A stretch of DNA of 36,361 nt from Betaproteobacteria bacterium (GTDB lineage Bacteria > Pseudomonadota > Gammaproteobacteria > Burkholderiales > Burkholderiaceae_C), in NCBI GenBank assembly GCA_005882155.1, contig VBCQ01000252.1, positions 1 to 36,361 of the forward strand, in the 5' to 3' direction. The notes below the pieces were generated by a model, which saw nothing but the letters and a program-made list of their open reading frames with translations, did not search any database and was not told the origin of the DNA. Position 1 is the first letter of the stretch. The number at the start of each line of letters is the position of its first letter. Positions 10,134 to 18,432 of this stretch are shown here, in pieces. The position numbers were made by a program, and so were the translations under genes.

Positions 10134-11456
10134 TCAGTTGAGTTCTTCTTTGCGGATTCGCACGATCGGTGCGAGCACGGTGGGCAGCGCCTGCATCTGC
10201 GCGATTGCCTTGTTCATCTCGCCTTCGACAGTGTCGTGGGTCAGGATGATCACATCGGTCTGCGTCGCGCCCTCGGTACCGCCGCTGTCGTTCGGGCGCT
10301 GCAGCAGCGCGTCGATGGAAATGCCGAGTGCCGCGAGGATGCCGGTGATGCGCGCCAGCACGCCGGCCTTGTCGGCCACTTGCAGACGCAGGTAGAACGC
10401 GGTGACGACTTTGTCGATCGGCAGAATCGGCGTTGGCGCGAGCTCGTCGGGCTGGAACGCGAGGTGCGGCACACGATGGTTGGGGTCCGCCGTGTGCAGT
10501 CGCGTGATGTCGACGAGGTCGGCCACGACCGCCGACGCCGTTGGCTCGGCGCCCGCGCCCTTGCCGTAGTACAGCGTCGTGCCCACGGCATCGGCCTGCA
10601 CCAGAACCGCGTTCATCGCGCCTTCGACGTTGGCGATCAGGCGCTTCGCCGGCACCAGCGTCGGGTGCACGCGCAATTCGATGCCGTCGTCGCGCCGCTT
10701 GGTGATGCCGAGCAGCTTGATGCGGTAGCCGAGTTGCTCGGCATAGGTGATGTCGGCGGCCTGCAGCGTCGTGATGCCCTCGACGTGCGCCTTGTCGAAC
10801 TGCACCGGAATGCCGAACGCGATCGCGCTCATGATCGTTGCCTTGTGCGCGGCATCGACGCCTTCGATGTCGAAGCTCGGGTCGGCTTCGGCATATCCGA
10901 GAGCCTGCGCCTCCTTCAGCGCCGCGCCGAAGTCCAGGCCCTTGGCGCGCATCTCCGACAGGATGAAGTTGGTCGTGCCGTTGATGATGCCGGCGATCCA
11001 CTCGATGTGGTTGGCCGTCAGCCCTTCGCGAAGCGCCTTGATGATCGGAATGCCGCCGGCCACCGCGCCTTCGAACGCGACCATCACACCCTTCTCGCGC
11101 GCCGCAGCGAAGATCTCGGTGCCATGCACCGCGAGCAGCGCCTTGTTGGCGGTGACCACATGCTTGCCGGCGGCGATGGCTTCCATCACCAGGGCCTTGG
11201 CGATTCCGTAGCCGCCGATCAGCTCGATGACGATGTCGATCTCGGGGTTCGCGATGACCTCGCGCGCATCGGCGACGACACGCGCGCTGTCACCGACGAC
11301 CGCTCGGGCGCGTGCGGTGTCGAGGTCGGCCACCATCGTGATCTCGATGCCGCGGCCGGCGCGGCGGCGAATCTCTTCCTGATTGCGGCGCAGCACGTTG
11401 AAGGTGCCGCTGCCCACAGTGCCGATGCCCAGCAGGCCGACTTGGATGGCTTTCAT
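10134..11456 (-). CDS. hom: Homoserine dehydrogenase
   Basis: NAD(P)H-dependent reduction of aspartate semialdehyde to homoserine, the branch point to threonine and methionine. 440 aa, full length. Seen: Rossmann motif GLLGIGTVGSGT, TANKALLA, FEGAVAGGIPIIKALREGL, GIINGTTNFIL, QALGYAEADPSFDIEG and the catalytic-region KATIMSAIAFG. A C-terminal ACT domain (from about residue 350, VADKAGVLARITGILAALGI) suggests feedback control by threonine, as known for the family. It is 12 bp downstream of alaA and should be co-transcribed with it. The ribosome site is weak. Confidence 0.97.
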   Translation of the reverse strand: MKAIQVGLLGIGTVGSGTFNVLRRNQEEIRRRAGRGIEITMVADLDTARARAVVGDSARVVADAREVIANPEIDIVIELIGGYGIAKALVMEAIAAGKHVVTANKALLAVHGTEIFAAAREKGVMVAFEGAVAGGIPIIKALREGLTANHIEWIAGIINGTTNFILSEMRAKGLDFGAALKEAQALGYAEADPSFDIEGVDAAHKATIMSAIAFGIPVQFDKAHVEGITTLQAADITYAEQLGYRIKLLGITKRRDDGIELRVHPTLVPAKRLIANVEGAMNAVLVQADAVGTTLYYGKGAGAEPTASAVVADLVDITRLHTADPNHRVPHLAFQPDELAPTPILPIDKVVTAFYLRLQVADKAGVLARITGILAALGISIDALLQRPNDSGGTEGATQTDVIILTHDTVEGEMNKAIAQMQALPTVLAPIVRIRKEELN

Positions 11457-11468
11457 GATGTGCAGTGC

Positions 11469-12648
11469 TCAGTGGGAATGTCTTTTGCGGTAGTGATCGA
11501 GGAAGCGGGCGATGCGGCCGATCGCCTCGGCAAGGTCGTCCGAGTTCGGCAGGAAGACGATGCGGAAATGATCCGGCTGGCCCCAGTTGAATCCGGTGCC
11601 TTGCACGATCAGCACCTTCTCTTCAGCGAGAAGCTCGTAGGCGAACTGCTGGTCGTCGGCGATCGGGTACAGCTTCGCGTCGAGCTTGGGGAACAAGTAC
11701 AGCGCGGCCTTCGGCTTGACGACGCTGACACCGGGAATATCGCTCAGCAGCTGATATGCGAGCTCGCGCTGGCGGAACAATCTGCCGCCCGGCGCGACGA
11801 GGTCCTTGATGCTCTGGTAGCCGCCGAGCGCGGTCTGGATCGCGAGCTGCCCCGGCGTGTTGGAGCACAACCGCATCGACGCCAGCATGTTCAGGCCTTC
11901 GATGTAGTCCTTTGCGTGGCGCTTCTCGCCCGACACGACCATCCAGCCGGCGCGGTAACCGCAAGAGCGATAGTTCTTCGATAAGCCGTTGAAGGTGACG
12001 AACAGCACGTCGTCGGCAAGCGACGCGATGCTGGTGTGCGTCTCGCCGTCGTACAGCGTCTTGTCGTAGATCTCGTCGGCGAAGACGATCAGCTGGTGCA
12101 CTCGTGCGGCCTCGACGATCTCTTGCAGCACGCTCGTCGGGTACAGCGCGCCGGTCGGGTTGTTCGGGTTCGGCGATGTCGGGCATCCACCCCGACTGCT
12201 CGTCGCACAGGTAGTGCACCGGCGTGCCACCCGACAGCGCCACCGCCGCGGTGTACAGCGGATAGTCGGGCGCCGGCAGCAGCACCTCGTCGCCGTCGTT
12301 GAGCAGCGCGTTGATGCTCATCACGATCAACTCGGACGCACCATTGCCGAGGTACACGTCGTCGACCGTCACGCCGTGGATCAGTTTCTCCTGCGTGTAG
12401 TGCACGATCGACTTGCGCGGCGCGAACATGCCTTTGCTGTCGGTGTAGCCGGCCGCATGCGGCATGTTGCGGATCATGTCCTGCACGATTTCGTCGGGCG
12501 GCTCGAGGCCGAAGGCCGCGATGTTGCCGATGTTCAGGCGGATGATCTTGTGGCCCTCCTCCTCCATCTCGCGGGCCTTGTCGAGCACGGGGCCGCGGAT
12601 GTCGTAGCAGACGTTGGCGAGCTTGCTCGACTTGACGATGGGTTTCAA
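11469..12648 (-). pseudogene. alaA: AlaA-like aminotransferase, frameshifted by a net loss of about 47 nt
   Basis: PLP fold-type I aminotransferase; in E. coli AlaA makes alanine from pyruvate with glutamate as donor. It starts at TTG 12648, with GGAGG 4 nt upstream. Seen in frame 1: SSKLANVCYDIRGPV, LNIGN, YTDSKGMFAPRK, YLGNGASELIVM and PAPDYPLYTAA, to WMPDIA (residue 159). Frame 2 continues with NPNNPTGA, VFADEIYDKTLYDG, the PLP-lysine motif FNGLSKNYRSCGYRAGW, NMLASMRLCSNTPGQ and GTGFNWGQPDHFRIV, to the stop at 11469. About 16 residues between DIA and NPNNPTG (the segment equivalent to DIRAKITP...) are absent and one base remains, a net loss of 47 nt; restoring it gives 409 codons, close to E. 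coli AlaA. As written the enzyme would be inactive. Confidence 0.92.
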
Positions 12649-12684
12649 AGGGCCTCCGGTGCACTTTTGCTGCGGCGCAAAACT

Positions 12685-12690
12685 TATAAT
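12685..12690 (+). promoter_or_regulatory. Perfect -10 hexamer upstream of the Mth938-like gene
   Basis: TATAAT sits in an AT-rich patch of the alaA/Mth938 divergent gap. No good -35 is visible at 16-18 nt. Transcription would start around 12697, leaving a leader of about 20 nt before the TTG start. The same CTTATAAT string recurs ahead of the peroxidase gene. Confidence 0.5.
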
Positions 12691-12717
12691 TTAACCATAC
12701 GCACTTGGGTGGCCGCC

Positions 12718-13110
12718 TTGAAGCTGCAAGCCGATCGCATCGATGGAACCAACGCCATTTCACGTCATGGCCCCGACGGTGTGATCGTCAACGGCACGCA
12801 GCACACTCGCAGCGTCATCGTGCCGTGGACCGGCGATGTGACGGCGTGGCCGGTGACCTCGTTCGAGGAGCTTGCGGCGGACCACTTTGCCACGCTCGTG
12901 GGCTTCAAGCCGGAGCTGGTGATCTTCGGCAGCGGGCGGCGGATTCGCTTCGCCTCGCCGGCGCTGCTGCGGCCTTTGATGGACCAGCGCATCGGCATCG
13001 AGACGATGGACACTGCGGCCGCCTGTCGAACCTACAACGTGCTGTTGGCCGAAGGGCGCAACGTCGTCGCTGCGCTGCTGTTCGAGGGCAGCGCCTCCTC
13101 AATCGGGTGA
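12718..13110 (+). CDS. Mth938-like (DUF498/Xcc1710 family) protein
   Basis: 130-residue protein of the Mth938-like fold family, whose cellular function is not established. Seen: MKLQADRIDGTNAI at the start, VNGTQHTRSVIVPW, ELVIFGSGRRIRF, and the conserved IGIETMDTAAACRTYNVL followed by GRNVVAALL. The TTG at 12718 is chosen because the family normally begins MKLQ and GGGTGG lies 5 nt upstream; an in-frame GTG at 12709 is an alternative. It is divergent from alaA and 80 bp ahead of the peroxidase gene, which has its own -10. Confidence 0.85.
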   Translation: MKLQADRIDGTNAISRHGPDGVIVNGTQHTRSVIVPWTGDVTAWPVTSFEELAADHFATLVGFKPELVIFGSGRRIRFASPALLRPLMDQRIGIETMDTAAACRTYNVLLAEGRNVVAALLFEGSASSIG

Positions 13111-13143
13111 GTCTGTCGCGACGGAATGGCTTGCCCGAGGCCT

Positions 13144-13149
13144 TATAAT
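13144..13149 (+). promoter_or_regulatory. Perfect -10 hexamer upstream of bcp
   Basis: TATAAT within CCTTATAATCAC, 42 nt before the peroxidase ATG. The nearest -35-like TTGCCC is too close (7-nt spacer), so the -35 is not identified. Confidence 0.5.
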
Positions 13150-13190
13150 CACAGGCTACGCCCACAAGGCGCAACCAAGCAGAATACTTC

Positions 13191-13667
13191 ATGACGCCAG
13201 CCCTCAACAAACCCCTCCCGGAATTTGAAGCGCTTGCCACCGGTGGCGTGAAATTCACGCCGCAGGCCTACGCGGGCCAGATCGTCGTTCTGTACTTTTA
13301 TCCGAAGGACAACACGCCCGGTTGCACGACTGAGGCGATGCAGTTTCGCGATCATCACAAGGACTTCATCAAGGCCGGCGCGGTCGTGTTCGGCGTCTCG
13401 CGCGACAACATGGCGTCGCACGACAAGTTCAAGCAAGCGCTGGAGTTGCCGTTCGAGCTGATTGCCGACACCGAAGAAAAGCTTTGTCACATGTTCGGCG
13501 TGGTCAAGAACAAGATCATGTACGGCAAAAAGGTCAAGGGCATCGAGCGCAGCACCTTCCTGATCGATGGTCACGGCGTGTTGCGCGCCGAGTGGCGCGG
13601 CCTCAAGGTCGCCGGACACGTCGAGGAAGTTTTGAAGGCCGTGAAGGCGATCAAGAAAACCGGATAA
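13191..13667 (+). CDS. bcp: Thioredoxin-dependent peroxiredoxin, Bcp/PrxQ type
   Basis: Reduces hydrogen peroxide and organic peroxides using a peroxidatic cysteine. 158 aa, normal length. Seen: YFYPKDNTPGCTTEA with the peroxidatic Cys45, VFGVSRDN, and GIERSTFLIDGHGVL. E. coli Bcp has a second Cys five residues after the first; here that position is Met (CTTEAM). The only other Cys is Cys99 in EKLCHMFG, so the enzyme is either 1-Cys or uses Cys99 as the resolving residue. The gene ends in a clear intrinsic terminator at 13690. Confidence 0.94.
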   Translation: MTPALNKPLPEFEALATGGVKFTPQAYAGQIVVLYFYPKDNTPGCTTEAMQFRDHHKDFIKAGAVVFGVSRDNMASHDKFKQALELPFELIADTEEKLCHMFGVVKNKIMYGKKVKGIERSTFLIDGHGVLRAEWRGLKVAGHVEEVLKAVKAIKKTG

Positions 13668-13689
13668 CTGGACGCTTCGCTGATTTAGA

Positions 13690-13718
13690 AAAGCCGACCC
13701 AGGTCGGCTTTGTCTTTT
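13690..13718 (+). terminator. Intrinsic terminator after bcp
   Basis: AAAGCCGACC pairs with GGTCGGCTTT around a 2-nt CA; in practice the innermost pair opens to give a 4-nt loop. GTCTTTT follows. It lies 22 nt after the bcp stop. Confidence 0.85.
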
Positions 13719-13751
13719 GGGCATACCGATTGCTGCGTTCCGATAAACGGG

Positions 13752-13779
13752 TTGTACCCTCAGCCCGGATGTGCATAAT
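13752..13779 (+). promoter_or_regulatory. Putative sigma70 promoter for the phoH leader RNA
   Basis: A -35-like TTGTAC (13752-13757) is followed by a 16-nt spacer and a -10-like CATAAT (13774-13779, five of six matches). The predicted start falls at about 13785-13787, on the A or T of the ATG of the mini-ORF. It is the only promoter-like pair seen between the bcp terminator and phoH. Confidence 0.45.
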
Positions 13780-13784
13780 GAGTC

Positions 13785-13823
13785 ATGCCCGTGAGTAGTG
13801 ATACGCGCACCCTCTCCATCTGA
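13785..13823 (+). CDS. Possible 12-residue leader peptide
   Basis: ATG CCC GTG ... TGA reads MPVSSDTRTLSI. The TGA (13821-13823) overlaps the first bases of the terminator stem (13822). A ribosome at the stop would cover the 5' arm and prevent the terminator from forming. There is no Shine-Dalgarno, so translation would have to be leaderless, which fits the predicted transcript start. No run of a single regulatory codon is seen. It could be a chance ORF. Confidence 0.25.
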   Translation: MPVSSDTRTLSI

Positions 13824-13857
13824 GCCGCACAGGCGACTGTGCGGCTCTTTTCTTTTC
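13822..13857 (+). terminator. Strong intrinsic terminator or attenuator before phoH
   Basis: An 11-bp perfect stem, GAGCCGCACAG with CTGTGCGGCTC, is closed by a GCGA (GNRA-type) tetraloop and followed by TTTTCTTTTC. It lies 25 nt before the phoH start and is separate from the bcp terminator 100 nt upstream. Confidence 0.85.
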
Positions 13858-13882
13858 CCCCACCAGCCCCACTCCTACATCC

Positions 13883-15544
13883 ATGCCACTGCCCAAGCCG
13901 CCTGCCAAACGAGCCGCCCTTTTGACCCCCAACGACTTCGAATCGCAGGCCGCACCCAAACCCGGCAAACGCACACAGAAAACCAGCCTCTCCGCCGAGC
14001 CGGCATCGCCTGCCGAGCTGAATCTGTATGACGCGGCGGCAGTCGAGGCGGCGCCACCGATCGTTCCCGCCGAGACGCGCGCGAACACCGCGGTCGCGCA
14101 TCGGCCACTGCCCGAAGCGCGGCCGCGCAAGCCGCGCGGCAACGGCCCGGCCAAGCTGTTCGTCCTCGACACCAACGTGCTGATGCACGACCCGATGTCG
14201 CTGTTCCGCTTCGAGGAGCACGACATCTACTTGCCGATGATCACGCTCGAGGAGCTCGACGGGCACAAGCGCGGGATGACCGAGGTCGCGCGCAACGCCC
14301 GCCAGGTGAGCCGCGATCTCGACGCGCTGGCCGCCAGCATGGGCAGTCGTGACGCGACGGGCATGTCCGACGGTCTGCCGCTGTCGCGCACCGGGCATCG
14401 AGAAGCTGCCGGCAAGTTGTTCTTCCAGACCAACCTCGTCAACGTGAATTTGCCGGCAGGGCTGCCGCAAGGCAAGGCCGACAACCAGATCCTCGGCGTC
14501 GTGAAGGCGCTGTGCGAGCAGAAGCCTGCGCGCGACGTGGTGCTGGTGTCCAAAGACATCAACATGCGCATCAAGGCGCGTGCATTGGGCTTGCCGGCCG
14601 AAGACTACTTCAACGACAAGACGCTGGAAGACGGCGACTTGCTCTACACCGGCGTGCTGCAGTTGCCCACCGACTTTTGGGACCGCCACGGCAAGACGAT
14701 GGAAAGCTGGAGCCAGGGCGGCTGCACCTTCTACCGCATCAGCGGACCGCTGGTGCCGGCCTTGCTGATCAACCAGTTCGTCTATCTCGAAGCACCCGGC
14801 GCCGCGCCGCTGTACGCCAAGGTCACCGAGATCACCGGCAAGACCGCCGTGCTGAAGACCTTGCGCGAATACACGCACAACAAGAACGCGGTGTGGGGCG
14901 TGACGGCGCGCAACCGCGAGCAGAACTTCGCGCTCAACCTGCTGATGGATCCGGAGTGCGACTTCATCACGCTGACCGGCACCGCGGGCACCGGCAAGAC
15001 GCTGATGACGCTGGCCGCGGGGCTGTCGCAAGTGATGGACGATCGGCGCTATACCGAGATCATCGTGACCCGCGTCACCGTGCCGGTCGGTGAAGACATC
15101 GGCTTCCTGCCCGGCACCGAGGAAGAAAAGATGGGCCCGTGGATGGGGGCCCTCGACGACAACCTCGAAGTGCTGTCGAAGAGCGACGGCGGCGCAGGCG
15201 AGTGGGGCCGTGCCGCGACCAACGACCTGGTTCGCAGCAAGATCAAGATCAAGAGCCTGAACTTCATGCGCGGTCGCACCTTCCTCAACAAGTACGTGAT
15301 CATCGACGAGGCGCAGAACCTCACACCGAAGCAGATGAAGACACTGATCACGCGCGCCGGCCCGGGCACGAAGATCGTTTGCCTCGGCAACCTGGCGCAG
15401 ATCGACACGCCGTATCTCACCGAGGGCAGCTCGGGCCTGACCTACGCCGTCGACCGCTTCAAGGGCTGGCCGCATTCGGGCCACATCATGCTGGCGCGCG
15501 GCGAGCGCTCGAGGCTCGCGGACTTCGCCAGCGAGGTGCTCTAA
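13883..15544 (+). CDS. PIN-PhoH fusion protein (PhoH2-like RNA helicase/nuclease)
   Basis: 553-residue protein combining a PIN ribonuclease domain with a PhoH ATPase; family members (PhoH2) unwind and cut RNA. Residues 1-85 are a Pro/Ala-rich, basic, probably disordered tail. The PIN domain starts at FVLDTNVLMHDP (acidic D96) and carries LEELDGHKRG and VLVSKDINMR. The PhoH ATPase has Walker A GTAGTGKT (about 365-372), VTRVTVPVGEDIGFLPGT, Walker B YVIIDEAQNLTPKQMK (about 472) and LGNLAQIDTPYL. The start at 13883 has no visible ribosome site. The gene sits directly behind a terminator-like leader, so expression probably depends on read-through. Its stop overlaps the convergent prpE stop (15541-15544). 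No antitoxin gene is adjacent. Confidence 0.93.
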   Translation: MPLPKPPAKRAALLTPNDFESQAAPKPGKRTQKTSLSAEPASPAELNLYDAAAVEAAPPIVPAETRANTAVAHRPLPEARPRKPRGNGPAKLFVLDTNVLMHDPMSLFRFEEHDIYLPMITLEELDGHKRGMTEVARNARQVSRDLDALAASMGSRDATGMSDGLPLSRTGHREAAGKLFFQTNLVNVNLPAGLPQGKADNQILGVVKALCEQKPARDVVLVSKDINMRIKARALGLPAEDYFNDKTLEDGDLLYTGVLQLPTDFWDRHGKTMESWSQGGCTFYRISGPLVPALLINQFVYLEAPGAAPLYAKVTEITGKTAVLKTLREYTHNKNAVWGVTARNREQNFALNLLMDPECDFITLTGTAGTGKTLMTLAAGLSQVMDDRRYTEIIVTRVTVPVGEDIGFLPGTEEEKMGPWMGALDDNLEVLSKSDGGAGEWGRAATNDLVRSKIKIKSLNFMRGRTFLNKYVIIDEAQNLTPKQMKTLITRAGPGTKIVCLGNLAQIDTPYLTEGSSGLTYAVDRFKGWPHSGHIMLARGERSRLADFASEVL

Positions 15545-17436
15545 GCGCAGACGAGGTCCTTGATCTGCTGCAGCGCACTCGGGTCTTCGATCGTCGTCAG
15601 ATCACCCGGGTCGCGCTGCTCGCAGACCGCTTGAATCGCGCGCCGCAGCAGCTTGCCGGATCGCGTCTTCGGCAGCACGCCGACGAAGTGCACGCGTGAC
15701 GGGCGGGCGACGCCGCCGAGCTGCTCGTCGACCGTCTTCATGATCTCGCCTTCGAGCTTCATTCGAGCTGCGGCATCAGTGAGTCCGCTCGCGTCCTTCG
15801 CGACGACGAAGGCCATCGCAACCTGGCCCTTGAGCTGATCGGCGACGCCGACCACCGCCACTTCGGCGACGTTCGGGTGGCTCGAAATGCTCTCCTCGAT
15901 TTCGCGCGTGCCGAGCCGATGGCCAGCGACGTTGATCACGTCGTCGGTGCGTCCGAGGATGAAGTAGTAGCCGTCTTCGTCTCGGATGCCCCAATCGAAA
16001 GTGGTATAGACCATCTTGCCGGGCACGCTGTGCCAGTAGGTCTTGACGAAGCGCGCATCGTCGCGCCACACCGTCTGCATGCAGCCCGGCGGCAGCGGCC
16101 CTTCGATGACGACGACGCCTTTCTGATTCGCACCGGTCAGCTCTTCGCCGGTGTGCTCGTCGAGCAGCTTGATGTCGTAGCCGTACATCGCAAAGCCCGG
16201 GCTGCCGAACTTGCTCGGCAGCGGCTCGATGCCGTTGGCGATCGCGAGAATCGGCCAGCCGGTCTCGGTCTGCCAGTAGTTGTCGATGACCGGTCGGCCC
16301 AGGCCATCGGCGATCCACTTTGCGGTCGTCTCGTCGAGCGGCTCGCCGGCCAGGAACAGCGCGCGCAGCGAGCTCAAGTCGTATTGATGCAGGTACTTCG
16401 GGTCCTGCTTCTTCAGCACGCGCACCGCGGTCGGCGCGCTGAACATCGCGGTCACCTGGTACTTCTCGACCAGGCTCCACCAGATGCCCGCGTCGGGGCG
16501 GATCGGCAGGCCTTCGTACATGATGGTGGCCATGCCGGCAATCAGCGGACCGTAGACGATGTAGCTGTGGCCGACGACCCAGCCGATGTCGCTGGTCGAG
16601 AAGTAGGTCTCGCCGGGCTGGCCCAGAAAGATGTGCTTCATGCTCGCCGCCAGCGCCACCGCATAGCCGCCGGTGTCGCGCTGCACGCCCTTCGGCCTGC
16701 CCGTCGTGCCGCTGGTGTACAGCGTGTAGCTCGGATGCGTCGCATCGACCCACACGCAGGGCACTTGTGCATCGATGTGTTGCTGGCGCAGCGCCGCATG
16801 GTCTTCGTCTCGACCCGCGACGCGCTCCATCGGCGCCATGCGCCGATCGACCAGCAGCACCTTCGCCGGTTTCCACTCGGCAAGTCGAATCGCTTCGTCG
16901 AGCAGAGGTTTGTAGGCCACGACCTTGCTGGCGCGGCTTCCGGCATCCGCGCTGACGATCACAGTCGGCTGCGCATCGTCGATGCGGCTTGCCAGGCTCA
17001 CGCTCGCGAAGCCGCCGAACACCACCGAGTGGATCGCGCCGATGCGCACGCAAGCGAGCATCGCGAACGCGGCTTGCGGAATCATCGGCATGTAGACGAG
17101 CACGCGGTCGCCTTGCTTGACGCCGAGCGATTGCAGCACCGCGGCCATGCGCTGCACTTCGGCATGCAGCTCGCGAAAGCTGTAGACCTCTTCCTCGCCG
17201 GTCTCGCTCGAGACGAAGATCAATGCGTTCTGCTCGGCGCGGTCCTGAAGATGACGATCGACCGCGTTGTGGCACAGGTTGGTCTGCCCGCCGACGAACC
17301 AGCGCGCGAACGGCGGATGGCTGTAGTCGCAGACCTGGTCGAACGGCCGCTGCCAGTCGATCAGCGCGGCCTGCTCGCGCCAGAAGCCGTCGCGGTCGGT
17401 GATCGAGCGTCGGTGGAACTCAGCGTAGCGGGTCAT
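15541..17436 (-). CDS. prpE: Propionyl-CoA synthetase (propionate-CoA ligase)
   Basis: AMP-forming ligase activating propionate (in some bacteria also acrylate or 3-hydroxypropionate) to its CoA ester. 631 aa. Seen: NPPFARWF-like SHPPFARWFVGGQTNLCHNA, YTSGTTGRPKG, SDIGWVVGHSYIVYGP, NYWQTETGWP, LGRTDDVINVAGHRLGT and the acylation lysine K595 in TRSGKLLRR. It aligns with E. coli PrpE without gaps by eye. Three ATGs in a row occur at 17442, 17439 and 17436; the third is chosen because the GGAG just upstream then has about 6 nt spacing. It is 9-15 bp behind acuI, so one transcript is likely. The stop overlaps that of phoH. Confidence 0.96.
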   Translation of the reverse strand: MTRYAEFHRRSITDRDGFWREQAALIDWQRPFDQVCDYSHPPFARWFVGGQTNLCHNAVDRHLQDRAEQNALIFVSSETGEEEVYSFRELHAEVQRMAAVLQSLGVKQGDRVLVYMPMIPQAAFAMLACVRIGAIHSVVFGGFASVSLASRIDDAQPTVIVSADAGSRASKVVAYKPLLDEAIRLAEWKPAKVLLVDRRMAPMERVAGRDEDHAALRQQHIDAQVPCVWVDATHPSYTLYTSGTTGRPKGVQRDTGGYAVALAASMKHIFLGQPGETYFSTSDIGWVVGHSYIVYGPLIAGMATIMYEGLPIRPDAGIWWSLVEKYQVTAMFSAPTAVRVLKKQDPKYLHQYDLSSLRALFLAGEPLDETTAKWIADGLGRPVIDNYWQTETGWPILAIANGIEPLPSKFGSPGFAMYGYDIKLLDEHTGEELTGANQKGVVVIEGPLPPGCMQTVWRDDARFVKTYWHSVPGKMVYTTFDWGIRDEDGYYFILGRTDDVINVAGHRLGTREIEESISSHPNVAEVAVVGVADQLKGQVAMAFVVAKDASGLTDAAARMKLEGEIMKTVDEQLGGVARPSRVHFVGVLPKTRSGKLLRRAIQAVCEQRDPGDLTTIEDPSALQQIKDLVCA

Positions 17437-17451
17437 CATCATCTCCGTGTC

Positions 17452-18432
17452 TCACGCAATTGAAACGACGATGCGGCCGCGCATCTTGCTCTGGATCAAG
17501 GCATCGGCTTTCGACACCGCTCGTTCCAGCGGCACCTCGTCGATCATGGCTTCGAGCTTGGCAGGGTCGAGGTCGCGCGCGAGGCGCTCCCACGCCTGCT
17601 CGCGCAGCGGCAGCGGCGCCATCACGCTGTCGATGCCGAGCAGCGCCACACCGCGCAGGATGAACGGCATCACCGTCGCCGGCAGGTCCGCGCCTTGCGC
17701 CAGCCCGCAGGCGCTGACCGCGCCGGCGCGGCGCGTTTGCGCGAGTGCATTGGCGAGCGTGTGACTGCCGAGCGCATCGACGACCGCGGCCCAGCGCTCT
17801 TTCTGCAAGGGCTTGCCGGGTGCACCGAGCTCGCTGCGATCGACGATCTCCGCCGCGCCGAGCGACTTCAGGTAGTCGCCCTCTTCGACCTTGCCGGTCG
17901 ACGCGACGACACGGTGGCCGAGTCGCGACAGCACCGCGATCGCCACGCTGCCGACGCCGCCGGTCGCACCGGTCACCAGCACATCGCCATCGCCCGGCTT
18001 CAGCCCATGGCGCTCCAGCGCGAGCACGCTGAGCATCGCGGTGTAGCCCGCCGTGCCGATGGCCATTGCCTGGCGAGTCGTGAATGCCACCGGCAACTTG
18101 ACCAGCCAGTCGCCGTTCAGTTTTGCCTTCTCCGCCAGACACCCCCAGTGCGATTCGCCGACGCCCCAGCCATTCAGGATCACCGCGTCGCCCGTCTTCC
18201 ACTTCGGATGGCGGCTCTCGATCACCGTCCCCGCGCCGTCGATGCCGGCGACCATCGGCCAGCTGCGAACGATCGGGCTCTTGTTCGTGATCGCCAGCGC
18301 GTCCTTGTAGTTGATCGTCGAATGCGCAACCTTGATCAGCACGTCACCTTCGGGCAGACGACTTTCATCCAGCGACTGGATTCCGGCGCGAAAGCCGGCG
18401 TCGGTCTTTTCGAGCAGCAGGGCTTTGAACAT
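17452..18432 (-). CDS. acuI: NADPH-dependent acrylyl-CoA reductase (AcuI/YhdH family)
   Basis: Medium-chain reductase reducing acrylyl-CoA to propionyl-CoA, which removes a toxic electrophile. 326 aa, family length. Seen: MFKALLLEK, INYKDALAITNKSPIVRSWP, VAGIDGAGTV, NGWGVGESHWG, AMAIGTAGYTAML, the Rossmann motif VTGATGGVGSVA, and HTLANALAQTRRAGAVSACGLA. It has no zinc-site cysteines, as usual for this branch. The start at 18432 has AAGGAAG 6 nt upstream. Paired with prpE it can turn acrylate or 3-hydroxypropionate into propionyl-CoA, a link known from Ruegeria and Rhodobacter; for this organism it is inference. It is divergent from moaA (118 bp). Confidence 0.94.
   Translation of the reverse strand: MFKALLLEKTDAGFRAGIQSLDESRLPEGDVLIKVAHSTINYKDALAITNKSPIVRSWPMVAGIDGAGTVIESRHPKWKTGDAVILNGWGVGESHWGCLAEKAKLNGDWLVKLPVAFTTRQAMAIGTAGYTAMLSVLALERHGLKPGDGDVLVTGATGGVGSVAIAVLSRLGHRVVASTGKVEEGDYLKSLGAAEIVDRSELGAPGKPLQKERWAAVVDALGSHTLANALAQTRRAGAVSACGLAQGADLPATVMPFILRGVALLGIDSVMAPLPLREQAWERLARDLDPAKLEAMIDEVPLERAVSKADALIQSKMRGRIVVSIA

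Larger units (their letters stand above)
13785..13857 (+). ncRNA. Candidate leader RNA or small RNA ahead of phoH
   Basis: About 70 nt run from the predicted start to the end of the U-rich tract at 13857. The RNA would contain a 12-codon ORF (13785-13823) whose stop overlaps the base of a strong terminator hairpin. If termination is complete it is a small RNA. If partial it is an attenuator, because only 25 nt separate its end from the phoH ATG and no other promoter fits there. Confidence 0.4.

Noticed and set aside
10092..11984. Plus-strand frame of 630 codons antisense to hom and alaA
   Set aside because: A shadow frame of two recognised genes with no recognisable domain.
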